A DNA stretch of 64,000 nt from Tenebrio molitor (taxonomy: Eukaryota; Arthropoda; Insecta; Coleoptera; Tenebrionidae): assembly GCF_963966145.1 (NCBI RefSeq), contig NC_091046.1, forward strand, positions 12,896,001 through 12,960,000, in the 5' to 3' direction. Positions 1 to 12,472 of this stretch are shown one piece after another; position 1 is the stretch's first letter, and every line of letters begins with the position of its first letter. The notes under the pieces are model-generated. The model had not been told where the DNA came from and ran no database searches. It was given only the letters and a program-made list of their open reading frames with translations. The position numbers and the translations under genes were made by a program.

Positions 1-1670
1 AACAAAACAATAAAAATGGGTGGACATTTATAACTTAGTTTTGGGTTGTTACGATTGCGAAGTGCCCTCTTAAGACAGCTCGTAAGGAGGATCTGAAGTT
101 CTCATTTTTAGCCCAAACAATTCCGAGCTTCTACTGTATGTCTGCAGAGTTCTCAAAGCATCAACTTGACAAATACCGTACGCCGTGCAGAGAGTGCACA
201 AGGCGAGTCAGAGAGAAGTAATAATCCTGTGGAGAGCGAGGTTAAGTAGCGGCCACCGGAGGCGCTGTCATCGTATATCCTCCTGGCTGATTGGTCAAAT
301 CTGTCAAGGAGACTATCAGCACTTCCGTCAGTCCCGCGGGTTCGTCACAGTCGCTGCGTTTCGGCGGCTATTTTCTAATATGTCCTAGGGGTCTTCAGGA
401 AATGGTATTTGTTTGTTGATTGTGTATTTGATGCCACTTTTCAAGAACAACGGGTGCCATTTGCATTATTTTCTAAAAAAATCCTTATTTTTGGATAATT
501 GGCGCACTATAATCTAACTTATGTTAGCCTTTTTACATTTTTTTAAATCTTAATTAAAAAAAAATATATTCAACTTAAAAAATTCAAACGGTTTTTCTGA
601 AATTGTACCTACTAAATAAACTAAGTTGGGCATAATTCTATTTATACAGCCTAGGTGAATTGATTTAATCCTGCTACATACATTAACATTTTAAAATTTA
701 TTTTAAAAACTAGTTTGAACTTCTGTAAATTCTTGAAACCACGTATTCTGCTATTCTCGTCAGAATTTCACTGTTTTAAGTTTAGATCTTTAGCGACCCG
801 TAGAACTTTAGGAATTTGTTGTAACCACAACTGGAATGAGCCCACATTATCTCCATAAAATTTGGTGTTTGCTGCTCCTGTGTTTACTTTAATTTCTACA
901 CATGCGTATTTCTTGTTTTATAAGTAGTTCTTCTGTTCAATTTTTCTTTTCATTGTTATTTTTTCTTCGCGTTATATTTCTCACGAGAAATAAGATTGCT
1001 TTTTATATTTTTGTCCAAACAAAAATTTCTTGTGCTGTACGTACAGTCGGAACGTTATGGATGTGGATTGGGGACTTGTCGTTAAGTTGGCACTACCAGC
1101 AAGAGTAACTAGGCGCGCCAATAAGGTTATTGGAATTTATGATCTCACTAATGTACAATCATAAGTTTTAAGCGACCTTGAGTTTGACAATTCATATCCA
1201 AAACATTTCGAGTATACTAGGTTTTCATTTTTTGTTTCAACTTTTTTTTGGTTTTTTTAATACTAGAACTGCTTTTTAGGTTCTTGATTTTTTTTTCTGC
1301 TATTAAATTTTTACAACAGCAGACACTCGTGATCAGTATCACTGATACAAAATTATCATTAGGGGACTAGGAACAAACTTAATTTTAATGATTTCCATAG
1401 TTACAAAAGAATTGCAGCGGATATTGGACTAGTACAAATATCAGCGGCTATTGTATGTACTAGTAATCGAAGTGAATATTTTAAACAAATCTTCATTAAA
1501 ATTTTTTTTTCTGCGAAAAACGAACACAAAAATATTATTTACTAACAAATTGAAGTGTACAATTTGAAAAACTGAAAGAAATTTGAGGAATTTGATTCAT
1601 AAAATACTTAATAAACCTTATATTATTTGCTCGGGTACAAATTAAGGAATTAGAACAGTTGTTTTAATTT
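1..1670. other. Intergenic AT-rich sequence, no gene recognised
   Basis: No supported gene. The stretch is AT-rich with poly-A/T runs, except for a GC-richer patch at about 130-390. That patch carries a 67-codon open frame with no recognisable motif; it could be part of an upstream promoter or first exon, or old transposon DNA. A short palindrome built on ATCAGTATCACTGAT lies near 1335. The sequence gives no further clue. Confidence 0.5.
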
Positions 1671-1678
1671 TCGTATTT

Positions 1679-1684
1679 TTTATT
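1679..1684 (-). terminator. Polyadenylation signal of the chemosensory protein gene
   Basis: AATAAA on the minus strand, about 90 bases past the stop codon at 1774, followed by A/T-rich sequence. Placement fits a short 3' UTR. A small palindrome (ATTACAATGTAAT) lies between the stop and the signal. Confidence 0.5.
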
Positions 1685-1773
1685 ATTATATTACAATGTA
1701 ATATACTAAGAACGAAATTATTTTAAATATGTTAATTGCTTTACACATTAATAAGTATACCTATATCAAAGAC

Positions 1774-2145
1774 TTATAAGTCGTGCAAGTAATGAGCATA
1801 CGCAGCTTGATACTTTCCTTCAGGATCATATACCTTAAGAAGTTCTTGCCAATCGCTGTTGCGTTCTTTAACGAGGAATCTGATTACCTTTTCAATCGAC
1901 GGTCTCTGACGTTCGGTACATTTTTTACAACCGGTAATGAGGGCATCTGGAATAACATCCCTTAATATGGCGCCTTCTTCGGAACATTTGCCGTTTTTCA
2001 GTAGGCACTGCAAATAATTGTCAAAAAGACGTTTGTTGTGGAGAACGGCGTCGATGTCGATGTCGTCGTATTTGGTGGGATAGCGGTCGAAATTTGCTGC
2101 CGCCGCAGCTGCCACCAGGGCGAACGCGACGATTAGTAACTTCAT
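1774..2145 (-). CDS. Chemosensory protein (OS-D/A10 family), secreted, intronless
   Basis: Encodes 123 residues. Residues 1-17 form a signal peptide: Lys at position 2, then a hydrophobic Leu/Val/Ala run ending in an alanine string, with the mature chain probably starting at Asn18. The four cysteines C47, C54, C73 and C76 have the spacing C-x6-C-x18-C-x2-C that defines insect chemosensory proteins. Family members are small helical carriers of hydrophobic ligands in sensillum lymph and other tissues, stabilised by two disulfides between neighbouring cysteines. The motif YLQCLLKNGKCSEEG and the later ERQRPSIEKVIRFLVKE and WQELLKVYDPEGKY segments also fit, and length is typical. Many members have one intron early in the mature region; this frame is uninterrupted. 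A TATA box lies upstream and a poly(A) signal downstream, so it looks like a complete one-exon gene. Ligand and tissue cannot be read from the sequence. Confidence 0.95.
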   Translation of the reverse strand: MKLLIVAFALVAAAAAANFDRYPTKYDDIDIDAVLHNKRLFDNYLQCLLKNGKCSEEGAILRDVIPDALITGCKKCTERQRPSIEKVIRFLVKERNSDWQELLKVYDPEGKYQAAYAHYLHDL

Positions 2146-2206
2146 AATTAATTCTTTTCTTGCTGACGAACTGATGTGAACTTATGTGAAATGCGTACTC
2201 TGGTAC

Positions 2207-2214
2207 TATTTATA
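2207..2214 (-). promoter_or_regulatory. TATA box of the chemosensory protein gene
   Basis: TATAAATA on the minus strand, about 65 bases upstream of the start codon. Initiator-like TCA motifs between about 2170 and 2190 place the transcription start 25-45 bases downstream, leaving a 5' UTR of roughly 25-45 bases. The exact start site is inferred. Confidence 0.55.
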
Positions 2215-2604
2215 CTTACTTTTTTCTCATTAAGGTACATAATTAGGTGATTTTCTTAATATCCAGTGTAGATAGTGCAGAGTTGATAGATTTATAAAAA
2301 AAAAAATAATTTGGAAAATACCATCCATTCTATATTTAATTATTTGTTCCGAGAAATGTATCATAACTACTTCTCATCACAATAGCTTTAAAATATTATA
2401 ATAAAACAAGACTAGAAGTGTAATAAATATTGTACTACTTTTTTCTATTAAATTTGAATGCATAATTTTCAAACAAAATTTTAGAATTTAGTTTATTTTT
2501 GTTCTCAAAGAAAACAGAGATTAAAAAAATGAAATGATAAATGTCAGAGATTAGCAATTACATTTTTGTTACTTTAATTTATGACAAAAATCTAATTTAA
2601 TTGA

Positions 2605-3068
2605 TACAGTGTGCCCACGAAAGTGGTGGCAGCTTTTACGCTGCATACCAATAGATGGCACTATTCAAGATACGAATCCAGACATTACGAATCAAATAAG
2701 TGTTGCAACGTTGCTTACTATTTATTACTTTTTTATAGGATACAAGCATAATATCGCCCTTTTTTGACTTTCTCAAATGTCATCATTTGTCATTATTTCT
2801 TTTCAAGTTGTTTACCTATGGATTTAAGCTTGGAACAAAGAATAGCTACTGTTAAATGATGGTCAGGATAATGGTGGACAATTTGAACATTTTAAATAAA
2901 TTTTTGAATATCTAGGTCTTAATTATTTTTGACTGTTGCTTAACCTAATTTACAGTGACACTGACAATGTTTTGTAATGTTGCCATATATCAAAAATATT
3001 TTCTCTTAATAGTTTCATAAAATGGAACTAATTGGAAAACTTGTCACCACTTTCTTGGGCACACTGTA
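2605..3068 (+). mobile_element. Tc1/mariner-type deletion derivative keeping both transposase ends
   Basis: Bounded by imperfect terminal inverted repeats of about 28 bp that start TACAGTGTGCCCA and end in the complement, with TA at each tip as expected for a Tc1/mariner TA target. Inside, an ATG at 2818 opens a frame reading MDLSLEQRIATVK and then stop, which resembles the helix-turn-helix start of this transposase class. Only 2 bases after that stop, in another frame, comes GQDNGGQFEHFK and stop (2861-2899), which resembles the class C-terminus. The middle of the gene has therefore been deleted and both ends kept. A related copy lies at 58838-59238. The family assignment is by motif only. 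Confidence 0.75.
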
Positions 3069-3114
3069 ATAAACTAATAAATAACAAACACCTAGAAGCT
3101 AGAAGAGTCATATG

Positions 3115-3257
3115 GTGCGATTCTGTTTTAAAATTTACCAATATTGCTATATAACAATGTTGTAGTTGCTATGATATGAAGCTGTTGATTGGTTGCATCT
3201 ATGCAAAATCAGTGTTGTTCAATAACAATATTGCTAAATTTTGAAACAGAATCGCAC
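3115..3257. mobile_element. Small inverted-repeat element (143 bp)
   Basis: Arms of about 32 bp (3115-3147 and 3226-3257) begin GTGCGATTCTGTTTTAAAATT and are near-perfect complements, separated by about 80 bp without coding capacity. It is a MITE-like non-autonomous element lying 46 bp beyond the preceding one. No target duplication is clear beyond a possible TA. Confidence 0.65.
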
Positions 3258-5860
3258 TAAATATCTTTGAAAAAAAAACCGTTACAATATGTTAAAAAAA
3301 TGGTTACTTAATTTATGTGAAATTCGCTCAACCCTTTCAGCAAACGTAATTTTGTTTAATTTGTACTTTTTATGTCTCACTGAATAGCGAAGAAGCTAAG
3401 AACCTGGAAATAATGGATGATTTTAGGATAAAATCTGTAAACTTTTAATCTTGTTAATGTAAAACATGTCGGTGCATATTTTATTGAAACAATTTGTGTG
3501 GCGGTTCGTCGACTCGTTGTATTGATTGAATAATTAAATAATTTGCATACCTACAATATCGAGTTAATTTTTTAAATGGACTTAATGGATTGTAAAGCAT
3601 ATCAGATTATTCAAATTTGGATTCACGGGAACGGGACCCAATAACCAGAAAATTTGTTTAGAATTTTTAATTATCTGTTCTTATGCAAAGACAAATAATA
3701 TTCCTGTTTTTTACTGACTTTTCAAAGGAAAAATGTACGTTTGAAGAAGCACAATGAAACTTCGTCGTGCTTTTGCCGTTGCAGTTCAATATCGGACAAA
3801 TTATTATTAGTCAAAGCTATCTGAACTAGAAAATCTGAAAACAAACACATGTGTATAAAAGGTGTTGAAAATAATTTGTATATATAGCCAATAGTTATTT
3901 ATGTGAGGCGCTTAGTAAATTAATCTTTAAGGGCGAGCTGGAATTTGTGGGACGAGCAACGAAGGAGCGAGTCTCCATAATCCAGTGAGCCCAGTAAAAA
4001 TTAATTGCCTGCGTCTCGGCGTAAAGAGATCTTTTCATGCACAAAAGACACTCACTTCACGCATTTAATATAAAAATAACTACATATTTCACTTTTTTTT
4101 TAAGTTAATCTAAAGCATTTTTAAAGTGACAAGAAAATGTATACAAACAAACTAGATGCCATAATCACGAAAAGATATTTTTTGAACAACTATGAATTTT
4201 TATTTTTACATTTTCTATTTACAGATTCTTGAAGATCGTAAAAAAGTTTCTTTTTGCAATTTAATCCCTCAAATATGCATATTAGCAGCTAATTTTTCAA
4301 TGATTTATACGATATAAAAAATCGGCCTAGGTTTCGGGGATAGAGTCAGCTAAACTTCCTTCTGAATGCTGTTTCTTTGAACTGCCTTTCACGAGAACTA
4401 TTGCTCGAAATACAAAAATAAGACAGTGCTGTAAAGCAAATTCATGAGGCGTTCAAATGGTTCGTCTTCCGATACTCCTTACTATTTCAACTTCTAAGGG
4501 TGAAGTGCACTCCCACTTTCGGGTGGGAGATACGTAAACAAAAATAGCCGCTTGGAAATTTATTTGACCTGTCAGACTGTTTAGCGAAAAATTGAGGTTA
4601 TATGTCACATAACACAGTCTAGCAATGATACACGGATGAATGAAATCTGAGAAATTTGTTCAAAAAAGTTAATGATGGACCTCGATATTAACGCTTTATC
4701 TTTTACTTTTTATATGGTGGACAATCTCACCAGATCAGCATTCCATAATTACTTTGAATCAATTATCCAGTAAGTAATTTTATTTACGAAGAGCTTGCCT
4801 TAGAGGAAAATGTTAAATTAAATTATATGTACTCGTATGTCGAAGGTGTAAAAAAACGTTAAAATAAATTAAATCTAATTTTAACCTACGCCAAATGAAG
4901 ATTAAAAAAGAAAATGGAATACTAATGTAGCGTTGATAAAATACAACAAAATGTGAAGGTGAATTTCACCTTTAATAATTTGTAAAGGTTAGGTACTTTT
5001 GTTGTTTTTTTACGAAGTAGGCTCGTATTTTTTAATGAGAATTCTGCTTAAAAATTGAAAGCTAAAAAGTATCAGGTGTTACTTTGTTCAGTAAAAGTTA
5101 TCAGTACGGAGTTGAAAATATTATTTCTATATTAATTTTAATTTTACTTGCTTTTCTTTTGAATTTTAAAATATGCTTTTGTTGTAATATTAAATTTATA
5201 TTTGATATTATTTAGTGAGCAGTTGTTATAAAAACAAATGAATGTTATAAATAGTTTTGAATAAAAATAATATAAACAAAAAGTCTGTCAATAGTTTATT
5301 GAATTAAAAGGATTCTTCTAATAATACTACAGCTTTCATACGAGATTCAATATTTATTTTACAATATACCCCATGTTTAAAACAATTTATGGTTAGCCAC
5401 ATTATAGCTGTGAAAACAACATAATCTAAAACAGGCGGCGCAATGCGTAATGTAGACATTACTCCACACAGACTAAGAGTCACATAACCTAACTTTGAAT
5501 TTGCGATTTACAGAGCTGCTGGACATCATCTACGGAACAGTGGTACGGTCAAATGTTAGTAACGGTGATTCATTCTTGTAGGAACAGTGCTTAAACCGAA
5601 ACCATTTTTTATCTTGCTGAAACTGTTGAAACACATACATACCTACCTCTATTCGTTATTTTATGACAGTTCATGCTGGATGAATCAAATTAAGTCATCA
5701 TAAGTTTAAAACATTTTTGTTTTTTATAGCTGTTCTTGGCCATACATTTTTTGAAACATTTGGTATGTTTTTATAAGTACGGTTATTTTTTGTTTTTATA
5801 TGTATGGACTAGTATTCTTACTTTTTAATAGACAAGGTTAAACTCCAGATTTTTTTTGTT
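3258..5860. other. Intergenic AT-rich sequence, nothing recognised
   Basis: No open frame with recognisable motifs, no paired inverted repeats found, no RNA gene seen. Mostly A/T-rich single-copy-looking sequence. Confidence 0.5.
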
Positions 5861-6300
5861 ATATACAGGGTGAAATTGAAATTCATCATAATATGTAAAC
5901 CATAGTATCTTAAATTCATCCAATTTAACTTAATTCCATCTCTAACAAGACACTTCTGGAAGCTCTAATAAATCTAAACATAAATAGCTGCAAAAACACT
6001 TTAAAAACAGAGAATCACAAAAAACCTTGCTATGAATGAAATAGCCCAAAAACACTTTAAATACACAGAGCCGCAAAAACGTGTGAATGAAAACAAAAAA
6101 CTGTTTATACCTTTTTTGAGTTGCATTGGATAACTTTTTAATCTCACTATTCTTCCTAACGTGATATCAGTGGCGTACTTAAAACTATTGTGCTTGAATT
6201 GTACATGGCATTTCTGCCTTCATACCTCCGTATATCGCAGAAATGAATCCATGTGATTTTCTCAATATTCTGATGTATATTGATTTCACCCTGTATATAT
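5861..6300. mobile_element. MITE with TATACAGGGTGAAAT ends (about 440 bp)
   Basis: Left end ATATACAGGGTGAAATTGAAA and right end ATATTGATTTCACCCTGTATAT are inverted copies of each other over about 16 bp. The interior has no coding sign but repeats the phrase AAACACTTTAAA twice about 60 bp apart (5995-6060). The ACAGGGTG tip recurs on other elements in this window, which suggests one superfamily of TA-targeting DNA transposons. Confidence 0.7.
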
Positions 6301-9300
6301 ATTATTGTCCAATAGAGAGTTATAAATATTTAGCTTCAACAAAATCTGTTTTTAAATCATTTTTGGGTAGATATGCTGCTATCTAATTTGTCCAATTATT
6401 TCCTCTTTATGTGATTTCCCTTCTAAAAATTTGATTTTCTCTTTGCATCAACTTCAGATATTCAACTTCTTTTTTTCTTTTGTACCAGCCTTTGCTGCGC
6501 TCCTCCTTTTTTGAACAGCTACAACACTGGTGAGAAAACGTATCTGACCATGTGTTAAAGTTGTTCGAATGGATATACTGAGTGTTTCGGTTCACGCAAT
6601 TTCCTCTTCTAAAATGAGCTCAAAATCGTTCCTCTGGTGCCGTGGGCCCAGATCTAATCCGCTGGCAAAAGGTTAACGAGATGATTGAAGTGTTAATAGA
6701 AGCAAGTGAGACCATGATTTCTCGGCATTACAGTGTCTGTCTCTGTGTGTTAATATTGCTGGATAAATTTAGTAACAAACACGTAGGGATTGTTCATAGC
6801 CGCTTATATCATTTGCCAAGGGAATATGAGGTTCGCCGAGCTGGCGCACGATACAAGAAATCCATGGCCTACCGCGTTATATCTGCCCATTTAGCCTGGA
6901 AACATATGAAAACAAAGCAAATGCAATTTCGTCGGAATAGCTACTCGTTTACGTAAAACGCAAGCCATTGTCGGATCCAAAAGGCGAACAAATTTAAAGA
7001 TAAATAAATAACCCCCTAAAATTGATATACGAATATGAAGGGATTTTTTTTTTTAGCCAGGTAAAGTAATTTATATTTGGATATTGCTTTGAAAGGTGTA
7101 CGTTCTGTGTGTTTATGTGACAGCTGGTGTACGATAATTACCGTACAGTGTAATTTAGGATAAATTAAAACTTAATAACAAACATGAAAATTAAACGAAT
7201 TATATTATTATGCAGGCGCACTGACAAGATGTTGAGCTTTATATTTAAGTGCCATAAATGTGCTTCTAAGTTTCGCAGCTTGGCATACTTATGTTTAATA
7301 ATTCCCCTTAGACACGTGAGTTGTTAGAGGTCTAAGATATTTCTGTTCCTTGCTATAATGAATACTCGTTGGAAACAATTTACGTCTAGGTTAGATTCAT
7401 TGAGGGAAGAAACCCTGTTTTAGTTAGACTCGGTAAAGCAGAATGGATATTGTTGACAGGCTTGTTTATCATAAAAAGTTTTATTCAAACCTCTTGGGTT
7501 AAATGGGAAATTAGGAAACTAATTTATTTTAGAAGACAAACGAAGGCTGCTTGAAATATTATTTTATAGTTTATAGCTACTACGTAGCTTTATTTTCTGA
7601 TTACTTTTATAAATATGATTGATAACATTTTTAATCGTATTAAAAACAGCGTTTTTGAAAAAAATCAACAACATCGAACTTCTTGCAAGCTAAATTTAAA
7701 ATATTGAAAAATCCTTTAAGCTCGCATTAAAAAAGTAGTTAAATCTATGCCTTATAGCTCTTTAATCTATTGAAGAGATGGGAAATTTATTACAACTTTT
7801 AGTGCATATAAATTGCATACCTACACTAATCTGGTTGCAACAATAGATAGTGTTTTGTTGAGTTTCTGACACATTTAAAATATTTGCACAATAAACTATG
7901 TAGATGCAAATCGACTAGTAAAAAACGCATATTGATTAACTTTTGTTAAAAACAAGATTGTAAAACATTTGATGATGATGAAAAGATGAAGATAAAAGAA
8001 AAATAAATTTATAATTTGATTTTTAAATGTATGAATCTTTTCATTTTCCATTTTTATTTCAATTATAATTATATGAAAATCACGTAGGTAATAAACAACC
8101 ATAAATCTTTGAAACGTACAAAAGCAATTAAATAATAGTATGGAAGCATATATATTATTGTCAAAGACAATCTAATTTAACTTTCACTAACCCGATGAAT
8201 AATATTACAATTAAAATTAATCCAGTTCCACAATAGAATCAAAGGCACAAAAGAATGGAAGGTTTGTTTTTATCACGAAAATGGAATAAGCTCTCTAATG
8301 AGGTCATACATCAAGTTTCACTGCACGATTAACAATTATCGTATTCCGGTCAAGAATGCTTGTGTCCAATTAAAATAGCTGTATATAGAAAATAAAAACT
8401 CGGAGATCTATTACTCACACTTCAATAATGCGATAACTCGGCTATTGTTTCGATATCCACTTGAAACTTTTGTATTTTGTGTATGATTGAAAAATATTCT
8501 TGTTTATAATTAGTTGTTAGAGCAATACATGGCAATTATCATGTTATTTCCGTTCTGTAACTAACCTCTCTGTTACGATGTCCCCTTCGTATTTCAACAT
8601 TCTGCAATATTGGTGGTTAATGAAGGGTGAATTAGATATTTTGGGATGATTTTGAGTGATGGGGGTCGTGGACGCATCTAATGAATCTGTGGTTAAGGGA
8701 CCTATGAATTTAATGACGGTCGGATCCTTTTATTCAGATCTACCATTGTTGGCCACAGTTACAACTTTAGCTGATACAGCTTTCTGTCAACAATTAATGA
8801 AAAGTAAAGAGTGTTGTCGTCCCATCCTATACATGTTCATTTACATAAAATAATAAGAATTGTCCTAACAGTCCATTCCAAACGAAAACGGTTTCCTGGT
8901 ATTTCTCAAGAATTTTACCTAATTATGTCGGAATTTTCTGATTTTTCTGTTAGAAGACAAAATGGTGGATGTGATGTTTAAAAATATATAGACACTTTTA
9001 GGAAATGACAACTTAACTGAATTTAATTGGTTTAATTGATAATAAGAAATTAAACTCTCAGTGTTCTTTTGTGGATAAACATCTAGCTTGTTCTTATTAT
9101 GTTTCAATAGTTATATCTGTGACACTCCAATTACATGCATAAGAAAAGCAATTGATTAATATTTGTGTTGTAAGCAAATTTTGTCAGAAACTGTAGGTAT
9201 AACTTTTTCGAACACAATTTTGCGCAAACATTTTTTGGGTTATTTTAATGTTAAATTATTATGATTTTTTCAAAATTGGTTGGAATGTTGAAGATTTCTA

Positions 9301-9435
9301 ATCACTAATTTGTCACGTACATGTATAAGCAACACACAATTTAACAGTGCATTATGCATAAAGTTATGTTGGATATAACATTTTTTAACAAGATTTTTAT
9401 TAGATAAAGTATAATTGAAAATAATTTGGCAATAG
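6301..9435. other. Intergenic AT-rich sequence, nothing recognised
   Basis: Contains modest open frames (for example 104 codons at 6642-6956 plus, and 62 codons at 6407-6595 minus with a Lys/Glu-rich tail) but none shows a motif I recognise, and base composition is not coding-like. No paired repeats were found. Confidence 0.45.
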
Positions 9436-9763
9436 TACCGGGATATCAAAAATTATCTTGGTCAAAGGTGGTCATGGATTTTCAAATAATTGTCGAAGCA
9501 TTTGTGAGAATCATTTCTTAAATGTCAACATCTGTCAAACAGTTTTATTTTTTCCCACACTTTTTAGTAATAATGACGAAGGATTTTTATGCATGCCTCA
9601 CAAATTGTGTTGGTGTGTTTGCGAAACTATCTCTGTGACTCATAAAAAAGGTGCTGGTAGGCCAATCGTTCGTACCGAAGAAATCGCCACACGAAATAAG
9701 TTGAGACAGACGTTTTCCAATCCATGACCACCTTTGACCAAGATAATTTTTGCTATCACGGTA
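9436..9763 (+). mobile_element. Tc1/mariner-like element with about 40-bp terminal inverted repeats
   Basis: Ends TACCGGGATATCAAAAATTATC and its near complement pair over about 40 bp, with TA at both tips. The outer part of the repeat reads inward through CTTGGTCAAAGGTGGTCATGG on both sides. At 328 bp it is a short deletion derivative carrying an N-terminal transposase fragment (see 9458-9727). Confidence 0.75.
9458..9727 (+). pseudogene. Transposase N-terminal fragment (DUF4817-like helix-turn-helix linker)
   Basis: An 89-codon frame almost filling the element. Its C-terminal half reads ETISVTHKKGAGRPIVRTEE, matching the end of the helix-turn-helix and the GRP(R) linker of insect Tc1/mariner-like transposases of the DUF4817 group. 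No catalytic domain is left and the frame runs out inside the terminal repeat, so it cannot make an active enzyme. The first 50 residues match the family poorly and may be read-through of the inverted repeat. Confidence 0.6.
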
Positions 9764-12008
9764 CATAAAATGTTATTTGCATTTGAAACTTTTAAAAGAC
9801 CAAAACATTTTTGTATAAAAGTTTCTTCATAGTTGGTTCCAGTACATGATTGAGCTTAAATCTCAACTCAACTATTCTTTACAAGAGAATTGGAATAGGA
9901 AGGAACGTAAAAACTGAAAGATTTATAAATTGATATAAGTAATTAAAAATATATTCTATTGTCATGCAGCACGTGAAGTTAAATTACTATTTAGAGGCAA
10001 ATAGTATATCTTTTTTAACTTAGAGCATTAAAGTAATAATATAGAAGATTTTACAGTAATGACGGAGAATACTACCTTATAAGGTAGTGAATCATAATTG
10101 AAATATGTGTACATCGCAGACCGGTCACTACAAACTTCTTAAACTTTTGAATTTTTAAAACCGACGAGATCCGGTAACATTTTGGTAATGTAATAATAAG
10201 GGCGCAGAACTGGTGCCCAACTGTTAGTAAATGACGACACCACAGTCGGCAATGTCTCCTGAGGGACTTACAGTTTCTCGTTTCTTCCTTGCTTTTGCGG
10301 AACGTCAAATGTGGAGCAGTTAAAGCACTTTACCCCGGATACAAGTATTAAAGGTATAAGGCTGACAGTGGTCTTTAATGAAATTACGACGTACCTAACA
10401 GACCTTCTCCAACGCGGTTACACCGCTACTTTATTAATTTTTTGGCGACAATTCACATGGAACAGCCAAAATGTATTAATTGAAAGATACAAGCAGCGGA
10501 ATTCGGTTTATATTATAAATATAATTTGAAATTAAATATGAATGGGTCTCTGAGTAAGAAATTTTTTTTATTAATAATTAATGAAATAAATGTCGTGTGT
10601 AAATGGTCAGCATACAAAAACACTTAATGTAAACCATTGCACGCTTTATATAAATACGCCATTATCTACAAATTTCACAAAGGACATTAACGTCATTTTC
10701 AGTACCTCACGTAAAAGTGTAGAGATTTAATTGTCAGTGTATTGAAATCAAGGTGTAAGCTATGTTCACAGAACATTCTCTACAATGATTACACTGTAAT
10801 TATTTTGTTTTGCGTAAGAAAATGTAACACATTCAAATTCCTCAGCGGTGAGGTGTATGCAAATATTTTTTTCTATGCATTGTTTAACTTATAATGGTAC
10901 TATTGTGGATGAAATGACCGCCCGGCTTTCGATAAATTCCAAGCTGGAAACAAATGAAAATTTATCGATAGCAAATGGATATGTAAACCAGGTAATTATA
11001 TTAAAACAAAATTAATAGCACGCATAATCCATTAGCTGCTTATTAATTAAATGAGAGTGGTCACCAAAAGTCTTGATTTTGGCAAAATTTTGAGCGTTTA
11101 GTTAATAAAATAATATTTTATCGAGAAATTACAATTTAAGTAGGTCGACGTTTTTTGACTCATTTTAAAATTTTAGGTTGAGAAATTAAATGATATTGTG
11201 TATTCTTTAAGCGAAGACAATAAAGAAGCCATTCATATTTGCTGTGTACGGATTTCAGGTAAAATCAACTAAAACGAACTTAAAACACAAGTGTAAAAAT
11301 AGTACATCAGTCTTTACACTAATTAAATCAAAATATTACCCTCCAGTTTCCATGACAATTAAGCAAATTAGCGGAACTATTTTGATTTACAAAATACTGG
11401 ATGCTCCAAAATTCGCGGAACAACTCAATGGGGCAATGTCAACTCATGTTAGAAGATAATGAGAAAAATAATTCAAAAAATCTATACCTCTTAGATTTGA
11501 AGATATGACGGCTCAAAGGGTGCATTTATACAACAGCAGGGTCTGCTCTGACCAATCGGAACTTACATCAATTACATACCTTTTAATATCGATTTCTCGA
11601 CAGAAAAATTAAAGCCCTTGATTGATATGTCAAATGACCCAAAAGAGAGTACAAAAAAATATGGAACTACACTAGACGGAGTTATTAAAATAGATTTGAA
11701 TCTAAAGTATTTATTTATTAGCTATCACAAGCCCGTCGTTCCTGATTCCTCCGAGCATTATCATCCATAATAATATAATTTATATACAGTGCGTTCGTAA
11801 AGTTCGCAATAAATTCGATAAAACTGTAAGTACTAATTTTTGAGAAAAATCCTCGAAGACTTTGTTTTTTAAAAGTGCATATCCTTAAGTACTTTACTTA
11901 TGTTGACAACTTTTCGTCTCTTAATTATGACGTAATGCACTTTAATAATTCTTTCAATAAAATTTAAATCTGATGTAGTTCTGTAAATAAAGAACCTACA
12001 TGTACACA
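9764..12008. other. Intergenic sequence; one perfect short palindrome
   Basis: No gene recognised. ACTACCTTATAAGGTAGT at about 10070-10087 is a perfect 18-bp palindrome with no partner seen. The rest is A/T-rich without repeats that I could pair. Confidence 0.45.
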
Positions 12009-12472
12009 GGGTGTCTCAAAATTCGCGAATTCCGAATTCAGAGCGTTGTAGGGGATCACTTCAGTAGTCGAAATATGGAAATAAAAAAAAAAAATCGGGA
12101 CTCCCCCCACAAAGATACATTGGTCTGAAGGTGCACTCTTTGAACTGCGTTTCCTTCAAATACAGTCTGAAAAGTTCAGTATTTATTATGATTGTGGAAA
12201 ATAATAACGTAAAATAATTTTTGAAGAATAGCTGTACTTTGGAGTACTTAATAAAATCTTAAATTTTTGTAATTTTTCTTAAAAATGGAACGACAACGTA
12301 GCTAGAATAGTATTTTATCACTGTGGATATGAAGGCTGCTATGTATTGAACAAAATTAAAGTGCTTATATCTTTTTCAAGAAGAGCGATTTTTTTTCTAA
12401 GTATTTTTCGAGCTCCACTGGGACCTTCCCGACCCCGTTCTGAATTCGGAATTCGCGAATTTTGAGACACCC
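12009..12472. mobile_element. MITE with perfect 33-bp terminal inverted repeats
   Basis: 12009-12041 (GGGTGTCTCAAAATTCGCGA and on) and 12440-12472 are exact complements over 33 bp. The flanks begin CACA on the left and TTTT on the right, so the target duplication is not obvious. The 464-bp interior lacks coding sequence. The perfect termini suggest relatively recent movement compared with the other elements here. Confidence 0.85.

Noticed and set aside
6407..6956. Facing frames that might be a Harbinger-associated MADF/SANT protein and a partner
   Set aside because: The Lys/Glu-rich tail (KKEVEYLKLMQRENQIF) is suggestive but no DNA-binding core or inverted ends were found.
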